Source of the DNA: Hofstenia miamia
Taxonomy: Eukaryota; Xenacoelomorpha; Acoela; Hofsteniidae
Direction of reading: 5' to 3'
Assembly: GCA_900660155.1 (NCBI GenBank)
Contig: CABFPE010000483.1
Coordinates: forward strand, 54,972 to 102,236
DNA: 47,265 nucleotides
Made by a program: the position numbers and the translations under genes. Positions 21,601 to 33,354 of the stretch are shown here, piece after piece (within the stretch, counting starts at the first letter, position 1; every line of letters begins with the position of its first letter). The notes under the pieces are model-generated. The model made no database searches. It was not told where the DNA came from and saw only the letters and a program-made list of their open reading frames with translations.

Positions 21601-23998
21601 CAAAACTAAGGCCTCACTGAACGTAGAAACTCTTTTCTGTATATTCTTTGTCAATAGATGGCGCATTGCTGAATGTTTTGCAGAAATAAACTATAGGAAT
21701 ACTACGACTCTTCATAAGAAAATATATTTTTGAAAATATCAATGTTTAAAATATTTAACAATAACATTAATTTAAGACATATAATATATCTCTGACATTC
21801 TTGGAATGTGAATGTGGAATTGAACAGGGGATGGGAAACTCTAATTGATATACAATTTTCTAAAGTACCTTATTACACTATTTGCAAGATAGTTCAAGTC
21901 AAAAGCAAAGTTCAAGACCTTCCTTGCTAGAATGCATTTACTTCATTTTTCCCTGCCTAATGGATTTGAAAATGTATTTCTTTCGTTTTTAAATGATAAA
22001 GTATTATCAAAAAGAAAAAGCAAAGCTACTATCGTATGAATTTTAAGCTATGCACGAATGATTCGGAGTTAAAGTAATTCTTTTGTAAAGTTAAAATTAT
22101 TTTTTTAATTTCCGGTTTCTCCCATTAGAATTACGCAAAACTTCGTATTTATATTAATAATATAGTCATTAAGGCAGATAGATTCTGAAAATAATTAAAA
22201 GGTATAATCAATGATCTTTGAACTTGACCAACACTATGTTTTGTAAAGAACAAAATATATGTATATGACTTTTTATTGTTGGTCTGGTCAACTATTTTTG
22301 ATAGCAAAAGAAAATAATTAGCATCAAAATTAGATTGTCTATTACTTAAGTAATCTTAAGTTATAGAAGAAATTTGAAATTTGCGCTATTTAAAAAACAT
22401 GTAGCAAATAATTACATAAATCACATTAGTATTAGTAGTAGTAGATTTATTCTACTAAATGTACTATATTTTGTGTTAGAGAAGCAATGTAGCAGTATAT
22501 TAGGAACTGTAACAGGGATAGCGCTAATATCATAATAATTGAAGCAACTGAATTTCTTGAAATTTCTGTGAAAGTTGAATCCAAACAATTTTACTCATAG
22601 GCATATACGAAATAATTTCTGAACTCTATTTTATTAAGCACAAAAATATTCGATTCATATTTACTTTTTAAAATGATTAAGACTTTTCGGAAGCTGGCCC
22701 TCCTTGCTGAATCGCAGAAAATTCACAATAGAGATGCGACTACTGTAATGCGATTCAATGCTAATATGATTTTAGCAAGATCTCTAGATCCTCATCACTA
22801 GGTCGAACTAAAGAATGCTTTAAATCGTATTAAGTTAATTGCGTGAATTTGTTGATAAATTTTATAAAGCACAGATAAAAATCCTGTGATTCCGCGTTTG
22901 CCTGTTTTTCCATTATGAAAAGTCACTTGGCAGTCATGCTTGCTTAAAAATATGGTCTCGCAAAAATCAGCTGTAGTGCACCCCTGAAAATAGCTCAAAT
23001 TTACTCAAAGTTTTTCTCATTTTATTGTTAATTAAAAATTATTAAAACATTTTTTTCACAAAAACAGTATGCCAAGGAGAATCTTAAAGATTCCTACTGG
23101 TATGTTCAATAAGTTAATCTACTGTTATATTTTGGGATAAGTGGAAAATACCTGGAAATTAGCAGAAATTGATTTTGGAATCATTTTGCTCACTTAAAGA
23201 AATTTCTTATTAATGGAAATAATATGAAAAATCAATAAAAAATTAATGCAATTATTGAGATAGAAATGAAATCAATAGATTTCCATGTACTCTCTCAGAT
23301 TATTTTCTGAATAGATAATGATTTAAGATTAAATATCCATCGAAGGCCTTTTAGGAAACACTTTTCCGAAATTGCATTACACAAAAAGCAAAGAGTAGAA
23401 GCCCTTCTTTTGAAGCTGATTTCATATTATGGTTAAAAATTGTGGTTCAAAAAAGAATTACTCTGCAATTCATCGTCCTGAATAAAATAGAGTAGGGCTG
23501 CCACTATTAATATTTATCTACTTAGTTCTAATCAACCAGAAAGTTTCTTAAAAGCTGAGATGGTTTGTAAAAATAAATTCTAAGCGCGCTTACTTCACAA
23601 ATTAATAAATATATTGAAAATCCTGTAACTAAAGTTCGAACTTAACATCTAGCACCTTGGTATTTACTGGTGTGATTGTTACTGGATTTTTCAGTAGGAA
23701 TGGTACTAAGATAGGTCCTTGATAATAAATTTATACGTAACACAACGGATTTCAGAATATTATTAATAGTTTTAGTTATTTTAATAAATAAGTATATTTC
23801 AGTTTTTCAATTTCTCTATCATCCTTAGCTCACAATTTTTAAGATATGGACTGAATGGATAGAAACGAAAAACTTGAAGTTGCTCAGTCAATACCTTTCA
23901 TCAGCTTTTAGCGCTCCATCCCATCAAGCTTGTCATCAATAAACTACTTCCCCGACATTCAAACCTAACAATAACCTCAACCCCAACTTCTCCAATTT
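21601..23998. other. Unassigned AT-rich DNA
   Basis: About 2.4 kb without any gene, inverted repeat or RNA that I can recognise. Short frames (for example 22798-22998 on the minus strand) have no motifs. Confidence 0.5.
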
Positions 23999-23999
23999 A

Positions 24000-24043
<44 letters not shown>

Positions 24044-24055
24044 ATATATATAAAN
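23999..24055. repeat. (TA)n microsatellite ending at an ambiguous base
   Basis: TA repeats run to an N at 24055, immediately before mariner coding sequence. The N means the junction may be misassembled or of uncertain length. Confidence 0.85.
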
Positions 24056-24414
24056 GGATCGCGTGGAATGCGCTCGTAATTTGATCGCTTTGTACGAAAG
24101 AAATTCTCTAGAGGACTGCTTGCGCTATTGGACTACTGAGGATGAAACATGGATTCTTTTCAACAGCCTCATGAGCAAACAAGAAAACAAAGATTACTTT
24201 TCGATCCTCCGATGAAATCGTAAATGAAACGCTGCAGTGGTTTAGACAGATAGAAGAAAACTGTTTCTCACGTGAGATGCAACATTTAGTTGAACATTGC
24301 AAAAGGGTGATAAATGCAGGTGGTGATTACATTGTGTAAATATAATGTCTTTTTTTGGAATCTCGTTTCAATTTTAAAATGAGGTATAAATTCTTAAAAC
24401 TTTTCAGACACACC
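24056..24414 (+). pseudogene. Internally deleted mariner with right inverted repeat
   Basis: From 24061 the plus strand reads RVECARNLIALYERNSLEDC then YWTTEDETWILFN, which is the region before and including the first catalytic Asp of a mariner transposase. It then jumps, with a frame change near 24210, to the C-terminal end (WFRQIEENCFSREMQHLVEH, ending NAGGDYIV and a stop at about 24337). The middle, with the second and third Asp, is deleted. The 3' end finishes with the complement of TGGTGTGTCTGAAAAGTTTT at 24414, followed by TATA. The same terminal sequence begins the element at 46706, so these two are one family. The 5' end is lost at the TA repeat and N. Confidence 0.75.
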
Positions 24415-24463
24415 ATATATTTTAAAGTTAGATGCAAGTAGTGATGCGGGGCGACAAGTTATA

Positions 24464-24721
24464 CTAGACTGCAAATAAAAAAACAAGGGCTTGCAAATGC
24501 GCATTGTCAATTTTTATAGCATTCTTAAAATGGTCAGTGCAGACATCTTTAATTGTTTGCTTAACTACCGTCATTGCACTTATGGAGGGTATCTTCGACA
24601 ACATTATATTTTTACTAAAAATTTTTTCACGTGCTGCAGAATGACTGAAATCGGAGCGTATTTCTTTAATTATTTGCTTGGTCGCTCCACGAACACTAAG
24701 TTTTCGTCTTCCCTTTGGCAT
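24464..24721 (-). CDS. Unidentified 85-residue basic ORF
   Basis: It begins MPKGRRKLSVRG and continues KQIIKEIRSDF, then ISAMTVVKQTIKDV, which could be a helix-turn-helix of the kind found at the N-terminus of some DDE transposases (basic start, then S.xTV..I). The last 25 residues are unlike a transposase and the frame closes at 24464. It lies just beyond the mariner fragment on the opposite strand. It may be a truncated transposon 5' end or a single exon; a DDE domain is not visible nearby. Confidence 0.3.
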   Translation of the reverse strand: MPKGRRKLSVRGATKQIIKEIRSDFSHSAAREKIFSKNIMLSKIPSISAMTVVKQTIKDVCTDHFKNAIKIDNAHLQALVFLFAV

Positions 24722-25008
24722 ACACTCTTAATAATCTAAAACCTTTTGTAAAAAATAAGTTAAGAATAAAGTCATACCATATCATATCCAGCTGATGCAT
24801 TAATATTTCACGTCAAGGCTTCAAATTCCAAATATCCATCGCTATTCTGAAACATGTACAAAACGGTAACTAAATTTTTTTAGTGTACAGAATGGGATTA
24901 TAAAAAATTCATCATTCCGTGGTTTAGCAAAAATATATGCAATTAACGTAAAGTTGCGTTGTTAAAATGTTTTAAAATTCTTTCAAGTCGTTTCAAATTT
25001 ATACGTAA
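24722..25008. other. Unassigned AT-rich DNA
   Basis: Nothing recognisable. Confidence 0.5.
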
Positions 25009-25088
25009 GTCCCAATGTGTACTATGAAAAATCAGACCCGACTTCCACTGTGTACGCCTTTTTCGGAATTTCCTTTTACACACTGGGA

Positions 25089-25091
<3 letters not shown>
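25009..25091. repeat. 83-bp inverted-repeat unit
   Basis: AAGTCCCAATGTGTAC at the left pairs with GTGTGTAAAAG-type complement at the right (TTTTACACACTGGGACTA), about 14 of 16 positions. The unit is followed directly by an (AT)n run. It looks like a very small MITE or a solo transposon end pair; no convincing target duplication is seen. Confidence 0.4.

Positions 25092-25126
<35 letters not shown>
25091..25126. repeat. (AT)n microsatellite
   Basis: Uninterrupted AT repeat of about 18 units. Confidence 0.9.
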
Positions 25127-25129
<3 letters not shown>

Positions 25130-26045
25130 TATAATGTAAATTCAAAAAGTGGAGCCACTTCTTTTATGCAAAATAAGAAGTCTGCAAAATTTTTTTTGAG
25201 TTAGTTTTCATTATATTTAAGACGGTAATTGATTGAGTAATATGACGTCAAGTAAACCATTGAAACAGCGCCTAATTAAATGCTTAGCAAATAAATTAAT
25301 ATATTGCAAGTCAAAAAGAATTCGACAAAATACTAAGGAAACTTCCATATTACTAGGAAAGTACCTTTCTCTAAATTTGTCATTTTAAGCTGTGAGTCAG
25401 ATTGTTTGTTCTGTTACCCAACCTATTCTCCAAGGAGTTTTGCTAACTATAATGTAGGAAATCCACAAAAAACAGTGCTTTTCTTACAAAAATCCAAATA
25501 AATATTTTGCTTATGAGATCATGAAATTTTATATTTTAGAGCACCAGCAATTTTTACATATTTAGCCCAATACTTGTGATAGGTAACGTTTTTAATGATC
25601 AAATTTTTTTCTGGGAATTTCATATAAATCACATGAATACTATTCAAAATTAATTCCAGAATTTCGATACAATCTAAATTTAGGAAAATATTCCCAATAC
25701 ATATCCATTTTTGTGATTTATAGTGCACGCTATAAAATGCGGCTAATTGTTTTAAATTGAAACTAGTTCTCAGAAATTAGTTCATTTCTCAAAAACTGCT
25801 TATAATAACCAATGACAAATTGAAAACATTATAAATTTAGAATCCTGGTTGTAAAAAGGTGTGCTAAAATGTTCAAATATTAACAAATTTCAAGATTCTT
25901 AAATAAGTAAGTATTTTACAAATGAAAAATGCAACATTCAAAGTTGTAAACACTCTATTCAATAGTTAAAACAATGCATTAAATAAGGAACAATATGTTA
26001 TTACAAAATGGTTTTGATAAAATATTGAAATACTTCAGCTCAAGC

Positions 26046-26047
<2 letters not shown>
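25127..26047. other. Unassigned AT-rich DNA
   Basis: No gene or repeat recognised; the minus frame at 25519-25728 has no motif. Confidence 0.5.

Positions 26048-26085
<38 letters not shown>
26048..26085. repeat. (AT)n microsatellite
   Basis: Uninterrupted AT repeat of about 19 units. Confidence 0.9.
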
Positions 26086-26089
<4 letters not shown>

Positions 26090-27509
26090 CCAGAATTTCT
26101 TTTTTGTAATACCAATAATCAGAGCAAGCGCAGTATCAATTTCTTCGCGTCCACATGCTCAAGATATATATTAATATAGAGAACTGCCAGAATTTTACTA
26201 TTCTTCAAATAGATTCAGACTGAGCTTTTTGTAATTTTCTAAAAACCATGTTCGTTTTCTAAATTCTATCTTCCTCATTCTGATTGATAATGTTTTAAAT
26301 AACAATTTGTGAATTATAAGGAGGTTAAAAAGCATATGAATAAAGTAGTTTATCATGAAAAAATAATTTAAATGCATTTTTTGTTATTGTTTTAATGCGC
26401 CGTGATGATATCTTGTATAAGGCACCGAAATATGTACAAAATATTACTGAGAGCCAGATATATATGTCTATGCCAAGAATATATCCGTCACAGTGGCGTG
26501 CCATGAGGGGAAGGGGGCAAGGGAACCATGACCGCCTCTAATGGCCACCAAATGAAGTTAGTTTTTTCAAAGAAGTGTAGACTTAGCTAATCGTCAAATA
26601 TAATGTATCAGTGATTTTTAGTGATTAATCAATATTGTAGATTATATTGTGTGTGATCAGAAGCGTTTCTAGCACCTAGAAGGTTAAAAACTAAGAAAAA
26701 TTCTAGAAAGAAATTTTCACCATTATAAAGTTTACGTCCATTCATCTAAGCTGTAGTCAGCAGAAAATAGGTAGAGGTGTTATTCAAGTTTGGTGGAGAG
26801 AAGGCAATTTGGACCCTGCATGAACAAAGTTCTATGTTATTTAATAATAGATAAAAGGTTGAGGAATTCATTTGAAGCTAGCAATTCTTAAAAAATATAA
26901 AATCGGACAATTTTATCTATCGATCTGATAGTGCCTAGAGTACTAGCAACTGTGAAAAATAATCTCACTAGCAACATTATCAACTTCAATAATAACATAT
27001 TATAAATGATCAACAAAAAGAATGGGACATATAACACAATACATGCGATAATCCAAATTTTTCGTAAGGTTCTATTCAATTTGAAGTATTTAACTTGGTT
27101 GACCATTTGTTTATTAACACTGTGAATTATGTAAGACAGCAGCAGTAAAATATTTTTTTCCAAAAATGAAGAAGAGTTTTATCATAAACATTAATGCAAA
27201 CTTCTGTAAGTCCTTTCAGCTTAATGTGATTGTAGTATCAGTGATTGACGAGAGCTATATCGGACTTGAGTCGAGGTATTGTAAAAATGGAGAGCAAAAC
27301 TGGGTCGACAAAATAAAAAACTGACGACTTCGCTATTGCACAATAGTGCACAAATTTTAACTCAAATTCAGTGAATATTATAGAATTTGTTAACAATGTT
27401 TTGAAAAATAAAATTTATATTTTGAAATTTTATATTAGTATCTCCCACTTTTATAAAACTTAATTTAGGTTTTTCAATTTCAGTGTAGTTTTAATATAGA
27501 TTTTTTACA
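26086..27509. other. Unassigned DNA with one possible hAT-like terminus
   Basis: At 26491, CAGTGGCGTGCCATGAGGGG resembles a hAT-type end, again without a partner. The minus frame 26888-27163 is hydrophobic but looks like AT-rich noise. Nothing else is recognised. Confidence 0.35.
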
Positions 27510-27517
27510 AGCTCCAA
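27510..27517. repeat. Target-site duplication, left copy
   Basis: AGCTCCAA, identical to 28991-28998. Confidence 0.85.
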
Positions 27518-28990
27518 CAGGGGCGCACCCAGCTTTTTTTCTGAGGAGGGGAACTATTCTTTAGATTATATATATATATATATATATATATAGGCATATT
27601 TTCATAAATATTCTTACATGCAAAGTAGTTTATAAATTCATTATTCTGAAGATTTTCACTGCAACAATGGAAAAAACATTGTCAGGGAAATTAAATTGTA
27701 TACACTTTTTGACATTCTACCCAAAACAGAAAGGTTGATATTAACGAAATTCAACTATTCAATTTAAGGTTTACTATTTCAGATATTTACTTTTAAATGT
27801 CATTTTTATAATTAAATTTCAACATAGCAAAAGTAACCAGCATACTATTAATGTTTGTTAAAAATTACTAAAACTGAATTATTTTTCCCTACAGCAATTC
27901 AACCATTACTAAGATTGGCTAACACACATATCTGCTCCGTGGTTCAGTAGATGAGGATGATTTCGAACACAGACTGTTGTCCTGTTAACTGATCCTAATC
28001 TCAATAGGAAAAATTTCCATTTTTTGTGGTAGGATGATCTTTAAAAAATTCTTACTTTCTTATTTCTTAGTTATTCCAACCAAAAACTTAGGCCTAATTC
28101 TTGCAGGCTTGAATCATGCCCAACTCAACTTTTAAGAAAATGTGCTCACTGAAGTTGAAAATTCTAGATTGAATTTTTCAAGAATAGATAATACTGATGT
28201 ACAATTTCAAAAATGTTGTTTAAGAAATTGTATAATATTCACTACAACTGTTGTGTAATAGTTTATTTTTTTTCAATTTCAGCCCCTTTTTTCCAATACC
28301 TCAGTCGAGCCCCAGCCCGACTTCAACTCCTGTTAGGATGAGGATCATGCCGTATTAATACTGTGCGTCCACAAAATACCTTTAGTTACATTTTTTAACT
28401 TGCCATAATTTGAATTTAATACATTATTTTCTATTGTTGTTTTAGCATGCTATGTAATTCACCATATTTCACTACAGGTAAAAAATACAGAAACCGTGTC
28501 CAAATTTTTTTCACATTTTGCAAAATATAATTTAATAGAAAATTTCATTCAAAATTGCTATATATCTCATTGCTAGTTTCGCTTTTGGCAATAATTGGAA
28601 TGAAAATAATAGATAAGAAATCATAGAATAAAAAACCAACCATAGCACATAAAAACTTTTTAAAAGAAAAAACATCATTGTGAGATAACAAACAAAATTA
28701 CGAGTGCNATTAATGCTTCTCAGAACGTTCTTAGTGAACCTAAATAATTGTAAATTATTGGTAATTTTTCTTCTTCTAAAGTATTCAATAGATTAATCGA
28801 TTTCCAATTATTGTTATAATTGCAATATCAATTAATTATTGCTTACCCCTGCAGATAGATTTGAAGCAATGCTTAATATATATGTACATTGTTATCATAT
28901 CAGCATAAATTCCATTACGAATGGAAGCATCTGTGCTCTGTTGAGGGGGGACGTTCCCCCAGTTCCCCCACCCCTCTGGGTGCGCCTCTG
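27518..28990. mobile_element. Non-autonomous hAT-like element with 8-bp target duplication
   Basis: The left end is CAGGGGCGCACCCAG and the right end is CTGGGTGCGCCTCTG, an inverted pair with 14 of 15 positions matching. Both sides are flanked by AGCTCCAA (27510-27517 and 28991-28998), a perfect 8-bp duplication as made by hAT transposases. The 1473-bp interior is AT-rich with an (AT)n run at 27568-27592 and no transposase frame, so it must rely on another element's enzyme. The right end is preceded by a C/G-rich stretch (TTCCCCCAGTTCCCCCACCC). An ambiguous base lies at 28708. Confidence 0.85.
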
Positions 28991-28998
28991 AGCTCCAA
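28991..28998. repeat. Target-site duplication, right copy
   Basis: AGCTCCAA, identical to 27510-27517. Confidence 0.85.
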
Positions 28999-31337
28999 TA
29001 TTGGTCTGGTAAACCAAAAATTGAATATTTTTAACAAGATTATTGCAAACGGCATAACTTTAAATGGGTCGGACCCGGTTTGTGGATACATTTTTAACGC
29101 ATGTCTATCGCTGTGTTGTGATGCTTGTCAACGTTGTCTTTAAGGCTTTGAAATCAATTTCTTTGGGTAGTTTTACTAAATCCACAGTAAAGCAATGTTT
29201 TCAAATCTATTAGAATTCGTAAATACCTCTTAACTAATTTCATTTTAGAAAACTTTCATGCAATTCAGGATGAAGGGCTGGTAATGAGGGAAGTTATAGA
29301 TATCAAGAGTAATTTGAATAGGCAATAAAACTCAGTCTTCAATAGAGATGAAAATGAATACAGATATATGATAGATGTTGGCCTTTTAAGCTCTTTAGAT
29401 AATTTGATTTGATATAGCTATTCAAAAAGCTCCTACATATATTGCTTTTGTAGAGTTGATGAGGATTGCCAATGCAAACAGTTGAAAGATCTTTATATCC
29501 TAATCCATTACCAGATACCTTAAATGTGGGGAGACAAAAGTAAAAGACCTACGGATTTGCAAGCACTTGATGATTCAGAAGTGTATCCAAATAATTTCCT
29601 TGCTGTTAATTATAGAAACATTTCAACAAGAAACAGAGATGTTTTTCAAAACTCAATTTCCCATTGAGTGCATTATGCTCAGCAATGTCCAAGACATTGA
29701 GTTCAATACATCACGACTTTAAACCTAGTATTAAGGATAACATCAATGGTTTTGCAATCTGCCATTCACGTTTCACCGACTTCATAATGCAAAAATTGAA
29801 AAAACATTAGACAATATTTTCAAAATATATTTCGCTTTAGCTATATTTGTGCACATTCAAATATGATTTTTGCTAAGAATCTACGAATATACATGTATAT
29901 CATTTTGAATTGTTGGTTATTGACTGGCTAGTGAAATTATAAGAAAATTTATTGAAAATAATCTAATCAGAAATTTAGTCTGAAAGGAGAGTTATCATTA
30001 ACTTTACCATCAATATTGCATATTATAATAATAAGTGGTGAATATTTAGACGTATGCTCAAAGTGATTCCAATTAACGGGTCCATTCTTTTTCATATTAA
30101 AATTGTGGTAATTAAACATAGTTAATAACAATGGTGTGTTTTCCTATTAGATTATTTGAATTTTACTTGTCCTCCTCCACTAGATTTGCGGTAGTCATGC
30201 ACTAAGACTAAAAGTTAGAATCTTGGTCCCTCTCCAATAAAAAATTCTGGGCAGACACACATAATGTCAAAATATAATAGTCACTTTTATATGTAAAGAT
30301 AGTTTTTTACAATTTTTTTGCGGTAAGGGAAACTGTAAGCTTCCAATTTACCTAATTTTCATAAAATAACCGAGCTTTAAACACACTTGCCGTTGTGTGT
30401 TGTGCATAAAAGAAGAATTTTAAATTTATTGGGTGCAAATGACATTTTGTGTGGCGCAATTGAAAATCCAGCATTACGAAATTTTCAATTTCGCCTTTGA
30501 CCTGAAAAATCTCGGAATTATATTATATTCTTCATTTTTAAATTTACTAACAGTACTAACAATTATGCCTTGTAAGAATAAAAAGTAAAATCACTTAGTT
30601 ATGTTATTAATCTGGATGTGATCTTAATATATCATTAAGAACTGAGAAGAATTACAATTCTTTTTCTGAAATTATTTTCGTTAACTTGGCAACTTAAGCA
30701 TGAAAATATATTTAGCCATAAGAATTTTGATAAATTTATAAATCAGGTATTCTATAGCTTTAAAGACTATTAATACAAATTAGCTACTAGCTTTAGCAGA
30801 AATTTAAGTGTATTTGGTTGAGTTGTTCTGAATTTTTTGGGTTTATAATTGCAGTTAAACGATATGTGTAACATGTAGGTTTCACTTGCAATACAATAAA
30901 AATCATATTGGGTTTGCTTGATACATTATTTTGATATGTAATGGGTGTTTTCATAAACATTGTACTTGATCATACGTTTGTACTAAGGTTTTACGAAACA
31001 ATTCAGTCCCATGGAATTCGTCCTAATCCCAAAGGGCTTGAATCTTATGCCTAATTATTTCATTGGGACTGAGGATACCATGGGACTGGGGCTTATTTCA
31101 TTCACCAAAAAACAATTAATTTTTGCAATGGGCTATCAAGAAAAACTTGGTATGAGATGGCACTGGGGCAAATCTCACAAGACTAAATGAATTAGAGACC
31201 GATAACATTGTTTTCACAGACTCCTATTTATAACCATTATTTTAGTATTTTGTAGATCATAAAAATTTTAATTAATGTAACAATAAATTGTTTCTTTTTT
31301 TAATGAAAATTCAAACTACACTAAATTAAATAGATAG
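28999..31337. other. Unassigned AT-rich DNA
   Basis: About 2.3 kb without a recognised gene. The plus frame running to 29143 ends in a Cys-rich peptide (GYIFNACLSLCCDACQRCL), but its upstream part is the hAT end, so it is not a gene as it stands. Protein-like scraps on either strand at 29290-29780 are broken and carry no motif I can name. Confidence 0.45.
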
Positions 31338-31345
31338 ATTCTAAC

Positions 31346-32012
31346 AAGTGTTATGCGGCCAAGGCAATTTTCTTGGCCGTAGCCGGCCGTAAAAAATAAA
31401 TTTTGGGCGTAGCCGGCCATTAGCCGTAATTTTTTACTATAGTCATGGATTTTTAGTATTACTAAGTGCAATACTGTACATATCCCTAGTTTGAAAAATT
31501 ACAGCAAATGATAAAAACGGCTGTTTTAAAAACAATACAAATAAAATTCATGAAAAAAATGTAATGTTCAAAAATAATGAGTGAATATTGCAAATACCTG
31601 AAAGAAATGTAGCCGATGATACGAGTCAGCCTATAAACAGAATACAGCAACTACTTTGCGATTTCTGAAGCACTATAAGCATTTCAATGACATATTGCTG
31701 TATCTTTATAAAATAATTTCAAATGTTCGTACACTTCACTACTTTTGAGTCCTGATATATAAATATTAATACAATTCATCATCCCTGTTTTCTCAATATT
31801 GCAATTCATTTAGTGTACTTCTTCAACATACATATAAACTAAGATATATTGTAATATTCATAACAATACATATGCAATATCATCACTTTTATGTTTAGAC
31901 TTCAAAGCTGCAACAACGTGTAGCCAATTACAAGTCATATATGAACTTTAAGCCGGTATTTTGGCCATGAAACAAAATCTTTGCATGCAGCCGGCCGTTA
32001 GCCGTGGCACTA
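31346..32012. mobile_element. Decayed hAT-like MITE with GCCGGCCG-rich ends
   Basis: ATTCTAAC occurs at 31338-31345 and again at 32013-32020, a perfect 8-bp duplication around a 667-bp element. The right end, complemented, reads TAGTGCCACGGCTAACGGCC. The left end AAGTGTTATGCGGCC matches it poorly and mostly through C-to-T type differences, so the left end has decayed or was replaced. Both ends carry repeats of GTAGCCGGCC / AGCCGGCCGTTAGCCGT, which stand out in AT-rich DNA. No coding frame is inside. Confidence 0.7.
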
Positions 32013-32181
32013 ATTCTAACTTCAAAAATGTATGGAAATGTAAATAACTTTTATTATATTTGCATTTATACTAATAAGAATATTACTTAATATTTATATA
32101 GATTGATCCTTAAAAATGTTCGTATTCGCAAATATATTTCGATCAAGAAAAGAAAACTTTGCAAGAATATATTAATCATAA

Positions 32182-33128
32182 TTATACATAATCGCCTTCG
32201 CAGTTAATGATTTTCTGGCAATGATATTGCAGTTTTTCATATTCATATTTCATAACTTTATCGCTATTTGTGTTAGCACATTCTTTGATGAAATGTTCAA
32301 CATCTTGTGGGGTAAAAAAATTGATCTTGGTTCTTCTCATTTCGCACTTTGGAAAAAACATGCGGTCTAGCATATTGACAACAGGCGAATAGGGTGGCTG
32401 ATGTAGACGTCTATTTTTTGGATTCGAGATAATCAGATGTTAACTTAGAAGCATGCGGCCTGGCATTGTTGTGCATGATCACGCAATTCGCTGGTGAAAT
32501 AGCTTTGTGTGATATTCTGAGATCGTAAGAATCAAATGAGTCAATGTTTCAGCAAGGAAATCAATGTAAACATTTGAATCAATTGTTTGACCACTTGGTA
32601 AAACCTTCACATAGCTTAAGCGTGTAAATATAATGGCCACCATGGCCATAAACTTTTTATCCATTGGACATCGTCTGGCAAATTTGTCTTGTGGCTGAGT
32701 TTCCAACCGGAGGTTCAAAAAAACTGTTTTTCGTCAATGATGATCAAATTTCTATATGCATTTCGGGTAGACAAGTACCGTAGGATTTCTTAGCATCTCG
32801 CCACGCGATTTTCCTTATTGTTGTTAGATAACACATGGGGCACCAACTTGCTCCCAATAGATAAGTATCTCAGATCTTTGGTGACAATGACTCGAATCAT
32901 ATGGAATGATACATCATGTTTGACGGCCGGCTCCCGCAATGTAAAATCATTGTTATTGGTTAATTCTTCCTCGATCACTTCCCTCAGGTTTAGTCGTTTA
33001 TCTGTAGACGGGCAGCCACTTCCATGTTTACATTTAAAGTGCATCCTTTCACCTTCTGAGAATTGTTTTGCAATAACTTGAACTCTGTGGAGGCCCACAA
33101 TGTTTTCTCCAAATGCTGTACAAATCAT
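32182..33128 (-). pseudogene. Mariner-type transposase, DD34D with second Asp lost
   Basis: The 5' frame (33128-32790) has the helix-turn-helix block (GSGCPSTDKR, then EELTNNNDFTLREPAVKHDV). The first catalytic Asp is in LIIIDEKQFF at about 32745, just before a frameshift to RLETQPQDKFARRCPMDKKFMAMVAII. Then come VKVLPSGQTIDSNVYIDFLAETL and, after further breaks, VIMHNNARPHAS at 32480: the normal MQDNARPH Asp is Asn here. The third Asp is in VNMLDRMFFPKCE at about 32365, and the C-terminus ends with INCEGDYV and a stop at 32182. The gap between the second and third sites is 33-34 residues given the frame changes. The Asp-to-Asn change alone would inactivate it. Confidence 0.8.
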
Positions 33129-33228
33129 TTTATGAGATTTCGCTGCATTTAAGTTATTTCTTTTTAGAAATTCAACTTACAAATGATAAAGTTTTTAAAT
33201 TAAATTAATACAACATCTTTAAACAGCG

Positions 33229-33354
33229 ATCAAATTTAAACAAAAATAAATAATTTTTTTAACAAATATTTTTAATACGAACATTATTTTCATAAAGGAA
33301 TGTTCGTATTAAAAATATTTATTAAAAAAATTATTTAATTTTGTTTAAATTTGA
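33229..33354. repeat. Near-perfect hairpin, 56-bp arms and 13-base loop
   Basis: The left arm 33229-33285 and right arm 33299-33354 are reverse complements with about two mismatches and one length difference. The loop is ATTTTCATAAAGG. The inner ends of the arms (AATACGAACATT and its complement) are the terminal sequence of the adjacent mariner. The structure is therefore two mariner-family ends placed head to head. Confidence 0.85.

Noticed and set aside
26888..27163. Hydrophobic 91-residue minus frame resembling a membrane protein
   Set aside because: Ile/Leu/Tyr-rich composition is expected from AT-rich noise; no start context, splice sites or motif.
28889..29143. 84-residue Cys-ending frame
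   Set aside because: It crosses the right end of the hAT-like element, so it is a chance fusion of element and flank.
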